This document shows, one piece after another, positions 25,563 through 36,769 of a DNA stretch of 64,000 nucleotides; position 1 is the first letter of the stretch, and each line of letters begins with the position of its first letter. Position numbers and translations under genes: made by a program. This DNA is from Cladophialophora immunda (Eukaryota > Ascomycota > Eurotiomycetes > Chaetothyriales > Herpotrichiellaceae). The notes below the pieces were generated by a model. The model saw only the letters and a list, made by a program, of their open reading frames with translations. It did no database searches and was not told the origin of the DNA. The stretch is from assembly GCF_000835495.1 (NCBI RefSeq), contig NW_015622543.1:2834806-2898805 (forward strand). The letters run 5' to 3'.

Positions 25563-25848
25563 CACCATGCGAAGCACGACAAGGTATTTGCACCACCGGA
25601 GATACACCCCTTGGACATCTACTGCACCGTACCACACACTGATGTTGCTCCCCGCACTGCACTGCACCCCGCATGACGCACGATCGACGCGTTATTTTCA
25701 TTTTACCCTTTTCTTCGATTCATCTTGCTGATCTGCATCAGTGTCGCCAGTTTGTTCTGCTCAACCACACAATCTTCAAACCAACTGATTGCGCTGTGGT
25801 CTTCTCACTTACGAATCACATCACCAAGACAATCACCAAACCGCAACC

Positions 25849-26930
25849 ATGCCTGAGTCAGCGGGATCTGGCAACACCACGGATTGGTGGCACTTCCCCT
25901 TTGACCCCACTGTGAGGATGCCGCGCCATTTAGTAGATGACGACTCTCCGCCATCCGCACTGATCACTGTTCTCTCAACAATCGATCATCGCGCCAACCA
26001 GTCTTCATCAGGCAATACATCTTGGTTCCAGGCTCCACTGAGCAAAGAGGACCACAATTCTCTCATGGCCGGTCGTTTTGGTGATGACTTGTTCAAGAAT
26101 CCACTCGAGTACAGTAGATAATCTCCACTCAAGCCAACACTGCTGACATTCGAATACAGACACAACTTCAATCCTCAATTCCATAGCTTTGCCCTACGCA
26201 CGGGTCGTCCCTTGGTCCATGACTCTCTCCTCCGCGAACTCATGAATTTGTTGATGAGCCGCTTGAGACGATTGTGCTTGGAGAACCCCGCTGCCGAGTC
26301 ATTCGTTGATTGCATCCAAACCCGTGGCCCGGTCACGCTCACCATGGTCGCGAATGGCTGCAAGCACGACACAGATGCCCAGCTCAAGCACAAAGCGGCA
26401 CGCTACCCTGGCATGGTCTTTGAAGTTGCTTTCTCGCAAAACAGTGAGGATTTGGAAAAGATTGCGAACACATACATCATGGGATCTGGTGGGAATACTC
26501 GTCGAGTTATGATGTTGAACGTCAACCATCCTGGTTCAAAGAAGGCGACTCTGAAGATTTGGAAACCGAAGATCGCAACAAGCCCTGACAATTCGCTCCC
26601 AACCTTGTCTGCAGAGGTGGAGGTGGCCGATCTGGTACGTTCTTGATGAGTTTTACCCATCCACATCTACTAACTTTTCGACCACAGGAGTTCCGAACTG
26701 CCGAAGGTGGATTAAGTCCAGCATGGGCGTTGGCGCTTCCTGTCCGGTACTTTGCGCCCAGAACCCTGGTTCCCGAGTCTCTGCTTGACAAGTCCGTTCG
26801 ACTCTCCTCCAAGGACCTCCATGAGTGTCTCCAGGCAGCGGAATTCCAACAGCAACAGTGGTTCTCCGGAGGGGGTTTAGTCGATTCGACTCTACCTCTT
26901 CGATTCATGGATACATCGGCAGAAGAGTGA
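25849..26930 (+). CDS. Uncharacterised fungal protein, possible PD-(D/E)XK-like core (three exons)
   Basis: Exons 25849-26108, 26160-26634 and 26688-26930 give 325 residues. Intron 1 (51 nt, GTACAG...ACAG) joins NPLE to HNFNPQFH; intron 2 (53 nt) has a GTACGT donor and a CTACTAAC branch site. Both retained introns would bring in stops. The first residues include TTDWWHFPFD. The core, at about 165-220, reads PGMVFEVAFSQ, a helix (EDLEKIANTYIMGSGG), then RRVMMLNVNH, GSKKATLKIW. A strand ending in E-V-A-x-S-Q, then a helix and a further strand, resembles the Uma2/restriction-endonuclease-like core found in many unannotated fungal proteins (inference). There is no signal peptide or membrane segment. 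It lies alone between gene-poor flanks. The gene model is good; the function is open. Confidence 0.82.
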
Positions 26931-27805
26931 GTCTGCGGGCAGGGAGAAAGAACAAGAAGACACTTGGTATTCTCGGTTGCCAGGGCATGTACTCTGGGCT
27001 CGACTCGTGTTGGATATCACCTAGGGTATTCATCGTGGCGCTCTGCATGAGTGCACCCATAAGAGGCCGGCGCTTGGAGATGTGCGAGTATGGCGAAATG
27101 GACTGATGGTGTGACTCTCCTTGAGTAAGGACACCTCGGATCTGGGGATGGAGGTGTGTCAAATGCCGGCACTGAAAGCTGGTGACAGCGACCATGAAGG
27201 TGCGATAAACGCCGGTGCATGTCGGAGACTCTTGAATGTCCCTCGAGACACGCGAGTGCTGATGCTGGTAACTTGGGAACTGTATCCCTCCATAATCTCC
27301 TCATCAATGAAACAAAAAAACATTGTCATACTGTTTGGACTGTTATTGCTTCTCACCGGTTGACGAGTGCGAACCCCCTTAACCATGTTTTGTTGTCGAA
27401 ACCAAGACGCGGTATCCTGCATCTGCCTCGGCTAGGTCACCCTGTCCTATCCTTGCCCAGCCTTCATTTCTCTCGTCTGAACCTTGTTCGGTAGACTACT
27501 CCGTGCAGGTTTGCCATCAGGCCATCAGTCACCAGTCGAATTGCTGCAAAATACAGGTGATTTTGTGGGAGCACATCTTGGCAGACAATGCGAGTACTGT
27601 AGCTACCCGCACCGAAGATGCCCAGGCGCCAAGCAGTGCCACATGCTCTGTCGAGCCACAGTGGCTGTGCAGATGTCATGCCTAGACCAAGTTCACTTTG
27701 TACCCGACATCAGCGTACTCATATTCGTCTGTACAAACATGCCGTCGAAAACAGGCAAATTCCTACAGTCAGCATGTCTTTTGGGATAGCTTCAGTCGTC
27801 TCACG
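26931..27805. other. Intergenic region
   Basis: 875 bp between two plus-strand genes, holding the 3' UTR of the first and the promoter of Tti1. No TATA box or RNA gene is recognised; short frames are chance. Confidence 0.5.
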
Positions 27806-30800
27806 ATGGAGTCTTCACGGCAGCAGGCCTTTCAGCGGGTTCGTTACGCCACAAACCCTGCAGGAAATTTCCACACCTAACATGCCATTTAGCTGCGTCC
27901 ACCTTGCGTCGAATTGAGCTCCGTCGCTCTGAAACTCAAGGCAAATCAGACATCCGCGAAAGTTGTACTTCTTTCCCTGGAACAGGTACACCGGGTTCTT
28001 TGCTCGCTTGGAGAAGAGGATCTTCTCGATGAGAAATTGGCGGAATACGCCTTCTTCCCCCTGACCCATATTTTTAATCAGTCTTTTCGAATATCATCCC
28101 GAGGCCTGGAGTTAGCTGTCAGATGCGTGCAAATCCTGGTCTCAAAAGGATGGCGAGACAAGCTGCTCCCCGAGATGGCCAAACAGCTGCTCATTCTCAT
28201 GGGCTTGCTGGTTTCTCGAGGACCGAACCAACAGAATCAGCCTCCTACTGATGAGCTGAAAGTTGCTTCATTCGAATGCATGGCGGTCATCATCCGCCAG
28301 AGTGCTTCAGTAGCACCCACAGTCTTGGAAGGTGTTGGCAGCAAGAACATTGTAGACCAGCTGGTCTATCAGCTACTTGAAGCGGTAACAGAGGCGTCGT
28401 CTGAGGACGTCCAGATCAGTGCAACCCACGCTCTTCTTGAGCTTCAGCGTGCTATCAAGAGTCGAGCATTATTGGCCAGTTTGCTTCCACGTACTGTCTC
28501 TACACTGGTCAAAGTCCTTCGATCCAGCACTCAGGCTCGTCGAACGAGAAAGGTTCTTGTCGCATACTTGGAACTGATGACTGAGGCTTTAAGAAACGTC
28601 CTTGCTGATAGGATTGCCTCGGATAACATTAAAGCGAGACCTCTGACCAAGCCATCAATAGCACACGGCGCTGATGATGAGGTTATACTGGACAAATCCT
28701 GGATCGATGCGACTGCGTCTCAAATCGATCTGGCTCTGATTCAGGTGGTCAAACTGAGGACTCATTCCAGCCCTGACGTTGTTGAAGCTCTCCTCAACCT
28801 TTGTCTGACGGTTATCGATGACTGTCCGCAGACTCTTGCTCAATCTGTCCCTCTGATGGTAGAGACTCTTGCAGTCCTTTGCCGATCGTCCGATGGATCT
28901 AAAGCAAACTCTGCTCTCAAATATTTGATGACCTCGAGGCCCGAGATAGCCGAGATCTTAGAGGCCAAATTCTATGAATGGTCCCAGGCACTCCCCCGAG
29001 TGATGCAAGGTAATGACGATAGACCCAAACAGCAACTGCTCAAGCAGGTAACGACATCGTTCATCGCATTATCAGACAGTTCAAATGCCACTGATGAAGA
29101 AATGTCGAGGTTTGCCTCGATTCTAATTGACACTGTTGCAGCAGCTGTTGACTCGGGTCCGAAAAAGTCAAAGCTAGTTAGCGAGAGGCCTCAGATCTCC
29201 CCCAGCGAACTTGTCCAGCAGTCTAGACGATCAGAACATGGATTTTTGCCGGTTATCTTGAGTCACCAGAGCCAGCAGTCATCCACAGAAGAGCTCCAAG
29301 TGTTGATTGCCACCCTCAAGACGCACTCGTTCAGCCAGAACATTACACGCAGTCTTGTCGATCATCTGCATGACTCCGATATCAGCAAGAAATTATCGGC
29401 AGCATGGCTCGCTCTCCAATTCCTGAGATCTGACAGCAACAAGTCATTTGATGTGATGGAGCTAGTGGACGACAATATTTCCTCGCCTGACTTCTCACTT
29501 TCTCGTCCTTTTCTTATAAGCGATCTTTATTCGAATATTCTGCCATACCTGACAGAATACCCTGACCTCGAAGACGAAGGAGACACAGACTGGCGCCTGG
29601 TGGCACTATCACTTGAGAGTTTAATACTCCAGGCTTCTCAGCTCAGTCAATCGTACCGTCCTGAGCTAGTGGAGACACTATTTCCACTACTCACCCTGCT
29701 TGGTTCCGGTAATGCATTGCTCCAGCAGCATGCAATGACGGCCCTGAACCTATTGGCTACAGCATGTGAATATCCTTCGACCTCTCAGATGTTGATTGAG
29801 AATGTGGACTACCTAATCAATGCCGTTGCGCTGCGGCTTAACGCCTTTGATGTGTCGCCAATCAGTCTCCGCGTGATTGGGATGATGATCCATCTTTGTG
29901 GTGGCAGACTCCTCCCACATCTTGACGACCTCATCGGAAGCATATTTGGCGCGCTAGACACCTTCCATGGTTACCCGAATCTCGTCGAACAGTTGTTCGA
30001 AGTGCTTAAGATGGTGGTGACAGAAAGTTCTAAGAAACCTGCCATTCTTTCAATTCAGTCTGGGCGAGCACTTGAGAGCCACCGGAACGTTGCGGCCCAC
30101 GTATCTGGACTGCAAGACATTCTAGGCGACATGGAACGCAGGAAACACAGACGGCGCCGATCTGACGAGGAATATGAAGAGATTAGTGGTGCTCCCCACC
30201 GGCCGTGGACGGATGCCGAAGACGGTGGGCTGAGTGAGGAGCAGAGTAGCCTCTCCGGCGAGAATGAAGACGGGGAGGACGATCAGCGGCTCGAACAAAC
30301 AGCTGATGGGCAAGAGGCTAAGATCTCCAAGTCCCACCAGCTTCTGCTCAACGTTGCACAGTCTACAGTCCCACATCTGACGTCCCCCTCATCGAAGGTG
30401 CGCTCTATTTTGTTGGAACTGCTGCAAGAGATATGTCCACTCCTTGCGGGACATGAGAATACTTTTCTACCCTTGGTGAACTCCATATGGCCGGCAGTGG
30501 TGTGCAGACTTTTGTCCGGGAATGATGCGAACACGGCGAACGCACCGTACATTGTTAGAGCTGCCGCCCTCACGATAGCCGATATCTGCGGTGCAGCAGG
30601 CAATTTCATGTCCAGTCGAATCGATGAGCTTTTCGATGAGCTTGAAATCCTATTCGAGAAAACATATTCGAGCGTCTTCAGGTCGACCAGGCGGCAGAAG
30701 TCGACTACGACGTTGAACATGAAACGATCAGAATTGGTCGTCTATACAGGCAATTCAACACGGCTTACCCACGAAGCTAGCTCGTTGCCTAGTCAATCTT

Positions 30801-31063
30801 CTGTGGCTCCATACAGTGTCATTGTCAGGTCATCAAGCGGACAAATACTGGAAGCACTCGTGACGTTGTTGATCAGCATTCTTCAGCATGTTCCAATCTC
30901 TGACGACAACGTGGACAAGATATTTATGCTTCTCGCCCCACTTATGCACACGGAACGAGTACGGCAGGCATTGCTGAGGTATAATGAAGATGCTGTATGG
31001 CTGCTTGAAAATCCTCCGCCTGGGGCCGAACCAGCTGAGCATTCCCGTTTCCAGCGGGATTGA
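27806..31063 (+). CDS. tti1: Tti1-like HEAT-repeat protein (TTT/ASTRA complex)
   Basis: Exons 27806-27838 and 27893-31063 give 1067 residues. The 11-codon first exon (MESSRQQAFQR) joins LRPPCVELSS after a 54-nt intron (GTTCGT donor, CCTAAC branch). This recreates the conserved N-terminus of TELO2-interacting protein 1. The body is almost entirely alpha-helical HEAT-like repeats. LDEKLAEYAFFPLTHIF near 50 is typical of the family. An acidic, charged, probably disordered insert lies at about 755-805 (ERRKHRRRRSDEEY ... DEDDQRL-type). Tti1 with Tel2 and Tti2 acts as an Hsp90-linked chaperone for PIKK kinases (TOR, ATM/ATR-like) and is part of ASTRA in yeast. No catalytic site is expected. Confidence 0.92.
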
Positions 31064-31570
31064 TATCAGGCTATGGATTTGCTGAGAGAACCCTGGCACC
31101 TGAGACTCAAGCTAAGAGGTATAGTCCGGACGCCTATGCCAACCATACAATGTCGAGCGTGGTCGGCCTTGGGAGTTGCGGCGGGTTGAAATTGACCGTG
31201 GCCGTGCTCCACATCTCGGAGTTAATATGTTTCCACAATGGTCGTGGCTTCACATGTCCCTTCCCCAATAGCGACAGATATCTCCTCGATTTCGCCCTTG
31301 AAGCATCGAGCTGGGAGCCAATGTGCTCGACATCCTGTGAAGGGGTGATCCGGAATCCACAGACATGTCGGAGATTGTACGAATGAATAAATTACCGTTT
31401 TGGAAGAACTTGTCGTCTCTGAACCCAGGCAACCTTCAAAGACGTGGATGATCCCGGAGACTGCAGAACATATTTGACGGGCAGTCGCTCATTGAACATG
31501 GCTACGAAGCTGAATCTGTACTTCTCAACACAATTTTCGACAAGCAGAGAGCAGATTCTCGCCCAACATC
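31064..31570. other. Intergenic region
   Basis: About 0.5 kb between Tti1 and the dehydrogenase gene, both on the plus strand. Nothing is recognised beyond presumed UTR and promoter. Confidence 0.5.
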
Positions 31571-32578
31571 ATGGCAGGCCAATTCATTCGCGGTCAGCTG
31601 TCAACTCCACCGATTCCTCAAGTCGATTTGACAGGACGGACCATCTTGGTGACGGGGGCAAATTCTGGACTGGGCCTTGAGGCTGCCAAATTACTGGCGC
31701 AGTTAAATTGCAGCACCATTGTCCTTGCATGCCGGAGCCTGGAGAAAGGGGAAAGAGCCAAGGAGACCATTCTGCAATCGGTCTCCAGCAGCTCCCATGG
31801 ACGTCCGCCTCCAACAATTGACGTCTTTCAACTCGACATGTGCTCCTTTGCAAACGTGGTCGCCTTTTCCGAGCGTTGCAAAGATCTCACAAGGATCGAC
31901 GCGGCAATTCTGAATGCAGGCCTTCAACTCGACGAGTTCACGCTTGCAGAAGGATATGAGACAACTATTACTGTGAATGTTATCTCGACATTCCTCCTGG
32001 CTACCCTGCTTGTCCCCATCATGCGCAATCATGCGAAGAACTACGACATCACGCCCAACATCACCATCGTTGGATCAGCAGTCCATTTCTGGGCGAATAG
32101 CAAGGAGATCATGACTCCTGTCGAGGGACAGATTCTGAAGACACTGTCGAACCCAAAAAAAGCGGACATGAAGGGTCGCTATTTCCTCAGCAAACTCATT
32201 GTCATGCTGCTGGTAAAGTACCTAGCTTCGATGTTGACAGCGGCGGCCGAAAAGGATCCAACTAATAAAGCCTTGGTGATTGTCAACAATGCTGCACCGG
32301 GGCTTTGCAAGACCAATTTTTTTCAGCATCAACTTGATACGCCCACCAAAGTTCTGCTCACAATGATAGGACGGACGGGCGAGCATGGGGCGCGAACATC
32401 GGTGTATGGGGCTACTGCAGGAAGAGAGACTCATGGGCAGTATTTGAGCGAGTGTCGGGTCAAAAAATACAGCGCTTTTGTCAAGAGTTCAGATGGAGAT
32501 CACACCGCAAGGAGGATCTGGCAAGAATTGAGCGTCTTGTATGAAGAGGCCAAACCTGGGTGCACCAAGGCGCTCTGA
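31571..32578 (+). CDS. Short-chain dehydrogenase/reductase
   Basis: Intronless, 335 residues, starting at ATG 31571 (CATCATGGCAGG). Classical SDR layout: the Rossmann motif TGANSGLG at about 28-35, an acidic DM pair after the third strand (QLDMCSF), LNAG at about 114-117 (an N-A-G variant), Ser in the catalytic strand IVGSAVHFW, and YFLSK as the Tyr-x3-Lys catalytic pair. CRS after the second strand suggests NADP(H) preference. It resembles the retinol-dehydrogenase/WW-oxidoreductase-like SDR group, common in fungal secondary metabolism and detoxification. No membrane anchor is evident. It sits 566 bp upstream of a Zn2Cys6 regulator on the same strand, a common local enzyme/regulator arrangement. 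The substrate is unknown. Confidence 0.93.
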   Translation: MAGQFIRGQLSTPPIPQVDLTGRTILVTGANSGLGLEAAKLLAQLNCSTIVLACRSLEKGERAKETILQSVSSSSHGRPPPTIDVFQLDMCSFANVVAFSERCKDLTRIDAAILNAGLQLDEFTLAEGYETTITVNVISTFLLATLLVPIMRNHAKNYDITPNITIVGSAVHFWANSKEIMTPVEGQILKTLSNPKKADMKGRYFLSKLIVMLLVKYLASMLTAAAEKDPTNKALVIVNNAAPGLCKTNFFQHQLDTPTKVLLTMIGRTGEHGARTSVYGATAGRETHGQYLSECRVKKYSAFVKSSDGDHTARRIWQELSVLYEEAKPGCTKAL

Positions 32579-33144
32579 CAGGAGGGAAATTGGCAGATTG
32601 CAAATAGGCTGGGCGAGGATGGTATTCTCGTGGCATGGTAGTTGGGTTTCTATGTTCGTTTACATTCGTGACGCTCTTTGGAACAAGGTTGTCAAGCATG
32701 TCAACTGTGAATGGCATGAGGTGGAAGCGACAAATATAACGAATAGACCAGACCAGGTCCCTGAAGCCAGTTGGGCTGGAAGCGTGGAATCTCGGATGCG
32801 AGCTGCGGGGGCGAATACATATCAATGTCATCGTCTGTGTCTCCATCTTCTTTTCTCCCATCAACAACCAGGTACCCAGTCGGCACACATTTGCTTCCTA
32901 TTCTCGTCGCTTTGCCTGTTCATCAATGGTTGCCGTGTATCGTTGCCAATTTCCTGTCGTCGTCTTGATTCTGCAGTGTCGGGCTGTAAGCTGGGTCTGC
33001 GTTTGAATTTGCTGGACCGCGCCACTCCAACCAACGACCTCACGGGCTGTCCTCTGGCCACTCTCAATTCAAGCAACTCCGTCACGAAAAGCCGCCCCCG
33101 TATCGACATTAGCCTCTGAAATAGACCAAAGCAGGCTACATTCA
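32579..33144. other. Intergenic region
   Basis: 566 bp between the SDR and the regulator gene. Presumed 3' UTR and promoter; no motif is recognised. Confidence 0.5.
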
Positions 33145-36100
33145 ATGGCAGAGTTCTCCTCGCTTACCACCAAGTTCCGCGCCAATCTGGACAGCCAGCA
33201 ATCAGGCGGGCACAAAATCAGCAAACGAAACCGACAGCCCGTATCCTGCTTCAACTGTAGGATCAAAAAATTGAGGTGCGACAAGGGCCATCCATGCGAG
33301 ACATGCGTCAAGCGGGGCGACGAGTCTAGCTGCGTATACGGCAACATTCCTTTGCCCAAGTCGTCCGATCCAAGCTCCGCCAACGGCACGAACACAGCTC
33401 ATGCGGCGAATAAACGAGGACAAGCCCAGGATAGGCTGCGGCATTTGGAGCAACTCGTCATGCAAATGGTCGGCAATACGACGAGCGCACAGTCTTCGCA
33501 AGACTCGGAAGCCGCTGCCAGCCCTGGCTCTGCACTTGACATCGACACGTCGACTGCCAGCATCGCAAAGGAAGGACACCTCCAGTACGGCTCCTCGGAA
33601 TCGCGCTACGTCGGTTCGACGCACTGGTCCGCAATCCTGGAAAGCATCCAAGAACTCAAGTCTGCGCTTTCGAGTGGCAGCAACGGCCAAGGGGGCGGCC
33701 CATCAGCCACCGAGTTCGATGAAAGCGACGACATCGAACCACAGGAGATAGAGGGCCTGTTCGGTTCGACGAGCCATCTCTCCCTCCCCCAGATCCTGTC
33801 TCAGGCCCTTCCTCCACGACTGCAAGTCGACCGTCGCCTGTCCACCTACTTTAACAGTCGATATCTGGTCATTCCCTTCATCCATACGACACAATTCCGA
33901 AGACAATACGATCAATTTTGGCGCACACCACTGGAGATGTCCCCCCTCTGGATCTCCATACTATTCTCCATCTGCTGCATGTCTGCCACCTTGTCTGAAG
34001 CTGTAGGCTCCGAGCCTTCCACACCGGAGGATCAACTAAGTCCGCGCATGAGTTTTCTCAACGCTGCCTGTCAATGTCTCCGCCTTGGCGGATTTGTTCG
34101 GCCCAAACGCTACGTGGTGGAAGCTCTGGGTCTGTATGCCCAATGCAAATACATGGCCACGCTCGACCCGTCGCGGGAAGTCAGCATCATATTCCCCATC
34201 CTGGTGCGACTCGCTTACCGAAGTGGCTACCATCGCGATCCTTCCCAATTTCCTCATTTCTCGGTGTTTGAAGGTGAAATGCGGCGGCGCATGTGGGCGA
34301 TGTGTCTGCAATTCGACCTCATGGTATCCTTCCAACTCGGCCTGCCAAACCAGATCCCGCCCAGTAGTTGGGACACGTTACCTCCGTCGAACCTGCTCGA
34401 CAGCGATTTCGACGAGCACAGTACGGCCCTACGACAATCCCGACCGGAGGAAGAAGCGACGCAAATACTGTATTTCATTGTCAAAACTCGCTTGATGACT
34501 ACGTTCGGGAAAGTCTGCTCGCACGCTCTCTCGTTTCGGGACTACTCGCAGCAGGAAGTCATGGATCTCGATCGCGAAGTACGCGCCGTCTACGCCACTG
34601 TACCCAAGATTTTACATATCCGTCCCATGTCACAGTCCTTTGCCGATCCCAGCTATCTCATCATGGTGCGCACAAATTGTGAATTTCTCTACCAGAAATC
34701 TCTCCTCGTGCTACACAGGAAGTATATGACACAAGGCACTCACCCAACCTCTACAAAAGTATGCACGGACGCCGCCATCGCGATCACACGGCATATGCTG
34801 GATCTGCACAAGGAGTTGAAGCCTGGGGGGCAGTTGTTCCAGGACCGCTGGATGCTGAGTTCGTTCACGATGAACGATTTCTACCTGGCTGCAATGGTCC
34901 TGTGTCTGGGGGTGAGCATGTGGAGAAAAGCGAACCCAGGGAAGGGACTCGAGGATTCTGGGGACGGCACGACGGTTGAGCAGTTCCAGCTTTTGAAGGC
35001 GGCATATGAGATCTGCGAGGAACTGAGCCCGACGAGCAACGAGGCGAAAAGAGTGGCAGACGTCTTGAAGGTGGTGCTGGATGAAATCGCCAGCCCAGCT
35101 GCTGTCGCCCAATCGACATGGCCAGGCTCAATTGGCTCCAACACAAGGGGTCTCGGGGGAGCGATGTCGAACACCGAGCAACAAGGACAAATACAAGAAT
35201 CCGCCACACTACCCTCAAAACATCACCCGTTCATGCAGCCGGGGCGCTTTATGGGGTCGGCAATGTTCCCGATGCAGTACGACTTCACCCTCGTCCCGCT
35301 GACACTACAAGATCAACAAGACCGTGAAGGGTTTTCGGATTACCCATCATCGTCAACGTCGTCTCAGAACCAGCAGGGTCAGAACCAAGGCGGGAGTGGT
35401 GGCTACTTCACGCCGGCGTTCAACAACTCCAGTGTCAACGACAGCAGCGCACCGCTGAATCCGAACCTGCGTCTCATGCCGGGCCTTCAGAACCCGGGCC
35501 TCGGACCGAACCCGTTCATGAGTTTCCTTCCCTTCAGCGCGGCGTATCCCCCGCCGACACCGACTCTAGACCCAGCGATTGCGGCTGCGGCTGCGGCGAC
35601 GGGGACATCCTCTTCCTCTGACGTTGCCGAGGAGATGGCAGCCAATGGCTCCATGCCAATGAACTTGGACATCGACTGGGCGTTCCTCGACCAGTGGATG
35701 GCGCTGCCGAACCCGGACATCCTGTCTCTGAGCGAGGCTGCGCCTCCGTCGCAAGTTACTGCATTGAATCCGATCCCTCAGCACCCTCTGGCCTGGAGAC
35801 CTGGATCCCCGCCCGGGCAGCCAGATGCAAGCACCAACCACCACCACCATCAACTCCAACATCAAGATGCCAGAGGTGCAGCCGCAGGCGGACTCGACAA
35901 GACCACCACCACCACCCCGGCGACACACTGGATGAGCACGCCCTACCGCTTCCTCGGCGGCGAGCCGCGAGAGGGACTTGACCACATCACCGGCGCGGCC
36001 GACACGCCGATGATGGACGCCGGCGAATCCGGTGGCGGGGGCGGTGGTCGGGGCGGAAGCGAGCGCCGCAGCGGCGCGGGCGTCAACGGCGCGAACACCA

Positions 36101-36171
36101 CTGGCTCCTCCGGACGACAAGCTACCACCGGCGACATGGCGCCGTATATGGGACACGTCGTCGGGTACTGA
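33145..36171 (+). CDS. Zn2Cys6 transcription factor, fungal-specific TF domain
   Basis: Intronless, 1008 residues. The binuclear zinc cluster at about 36-64 has six Cys spaced C-x2-C-x6-C-x5-C-x2-C-x8-C (CFNCRIKKLRC ... CETC ... C). It is preceded by the basic segment KRNRQPVS and followed by a linker and a heptad-type helix (RLRHLEQLVMQMV) for dimerisation. The middle region (about 220-640) is the fungal-specific transcription factor domain, with YFNSRYLVIPFIH, RLAYRSGYHRDPS and EMRRRMWAMCLQFDLM. The C-terminal 350 residues are Gln/Asn/Gly/Pro-rich and low-complexity, as expected for an activation region. The targets are unknown; the adjacent SDR gene is a candidate by position. Lack of introns over 3 kb is slightly unusual for this family but not exceptional. 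Confidence 0.95.
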   Translation: MAEFSSLTTKFRANLDSQQSGGHKISKRNRQPVSCFNCRIKKLRCDKGHPCETCVKRGDESSCVYGNIPLPKSSDPSSANGTNTAHAANKRGQAQDRLRHLEQLVMQMVGNTTSAQSSQDSEAAASPGSALDIDTSTASIAKEGHLQYGSSESRYVGSTHWSAILESIQELKSALSSGSNGQGGGPSATEFDESDDIEPQEIEGLFGSTSHLSLPQILSQALPPRLQVDRRLSTYFNSRYLVIPFIHTTQFRRQYDQFWRTPLEMSPLWISILFSICCMSATLSEAVGSEPSTPEDQLSPRMSFLNAACQCLRLGGFVRPKRYVVEALGLYAQCKYMATLDPSREVSIIFPILVRLAYRSGYHRDPSQFPHFSVFEGEMRRRMWAMCLQFDLMVSFQLGLPNQIPPSSWDTLPPSNLLDSDFDEHSTALRQSRPEEEATQILYFIVKTRLMTTFGKVCSHALSFRDYSQQEVMDLDREVRAVYATVPKILHIRPMSQSFADPSYLIMVRTNCEFLYQKSLLVLHRKYMTQGTHPTSTKVCTDAAIAITRHMLDLHKELKPGGQLFQDRWMLSSFTMNDFYLAAMVLCLGVSMWRKANPGKGLEDSGDGTTVEQFQLLKAAYEICEELSPTSNEAKRVADVLKVVLDEIASPAAVAQSTWPGSIGSNTRGLGGAMSNTEQQGQIQESATLPSKHHPFMQPGRFMGSAMFPMQYDFTLVPLTLQDQQDREGFSDYPSSSTSSQNQQGQNQGGSGGYFTPAFNNSSVNDSSAPLNPNLRLMPGLQNPGLGPNPFMSFLPFSAAYPPPTPTLDPAIAAAAAATGTSSSSDVAEEMAANGSMPMNLDIDWAFLDQWMALPNPDILSLSEAAPPSQVTALNPIPQHPLAWRPGSPPGQPDASTNHHHHQLQHQDARGAAAGGLDKTTTTTPATHWMSTPYRFLGGEPREGLDHITGAADTPMMDAGESGGGGGGRGGSERRSGAGVNGANTTGSSGRQATTGDMAPYMGHVVGY

Positions 36172-36769
36172 GAGAGACATCCCCAAGGTGGCGGAAGCGC
36201 CACGCCCATGTATGTAACCAATTTATATGAGAATGCACGGGGGACTTGCGCTCATCGTTTCGAACGAGCGCTACGCAAGTGTTTACAACAAGACAGGAAC
36301 GACTTTTGGAGGGTTCTTGCACTTGGGAGTGCCATAAGACAAAAAGGCGGAAACTCTTGTGGCCTTGGTTGTAAAACTTCCATCTAGGATTTTGGATGGA
36401 TAATCTCCTCATTTTTCTGATTTCTTCATCAACGTACCCCTCTTGATCTTGCTCGTTAAAAGGTCGAGGATAAACCCGCAAAGATATCGTGACTTTGAGA
36501 TACACAATACATGCCCACCCCCAAAGAATGAAAAATAAATCAACTCCATTTTCCAATGCTGTGGTACTTGGCGCTTCCCGCAATCCGCAACAGCCATAAT
36601 AGACTGTTCATTCCCAGAAAAAGGCTTTCTCCAGAACCAACACTTCCGGCCGGGGGTATCGTATAGTCCGAAAAGGATCGGCTTTGAGACACCCAGTGAT
36701 ACTCCTCCCTGCCCCAACACCATGAGGGAAATCCAACGCTTGCTCTGTCAAACACCCGGAAACCCCGAA
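36172..36769. other. Convergent intergenic region
   Basis: About 0.6 kb between the stops of the regulator and the guanylyltransferase gene. Nothing is recognised. Confidence 0.5.

Larger units (their letters stand above)
22893..25848. other. Gene-poor intergenic region
   Basis: About 3 kb with no convincing gene; the frames present are short and compositionally random. It contains the CFEM promoter, small tandem repeats (23289-23313 and 25376-25415), a cluster of TAGGTA-like words near 23336-23380, and a TATA candidate near the right end. A tRNA B-box-like string at 23883 was checked and rejected. Confidence 0.5.
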
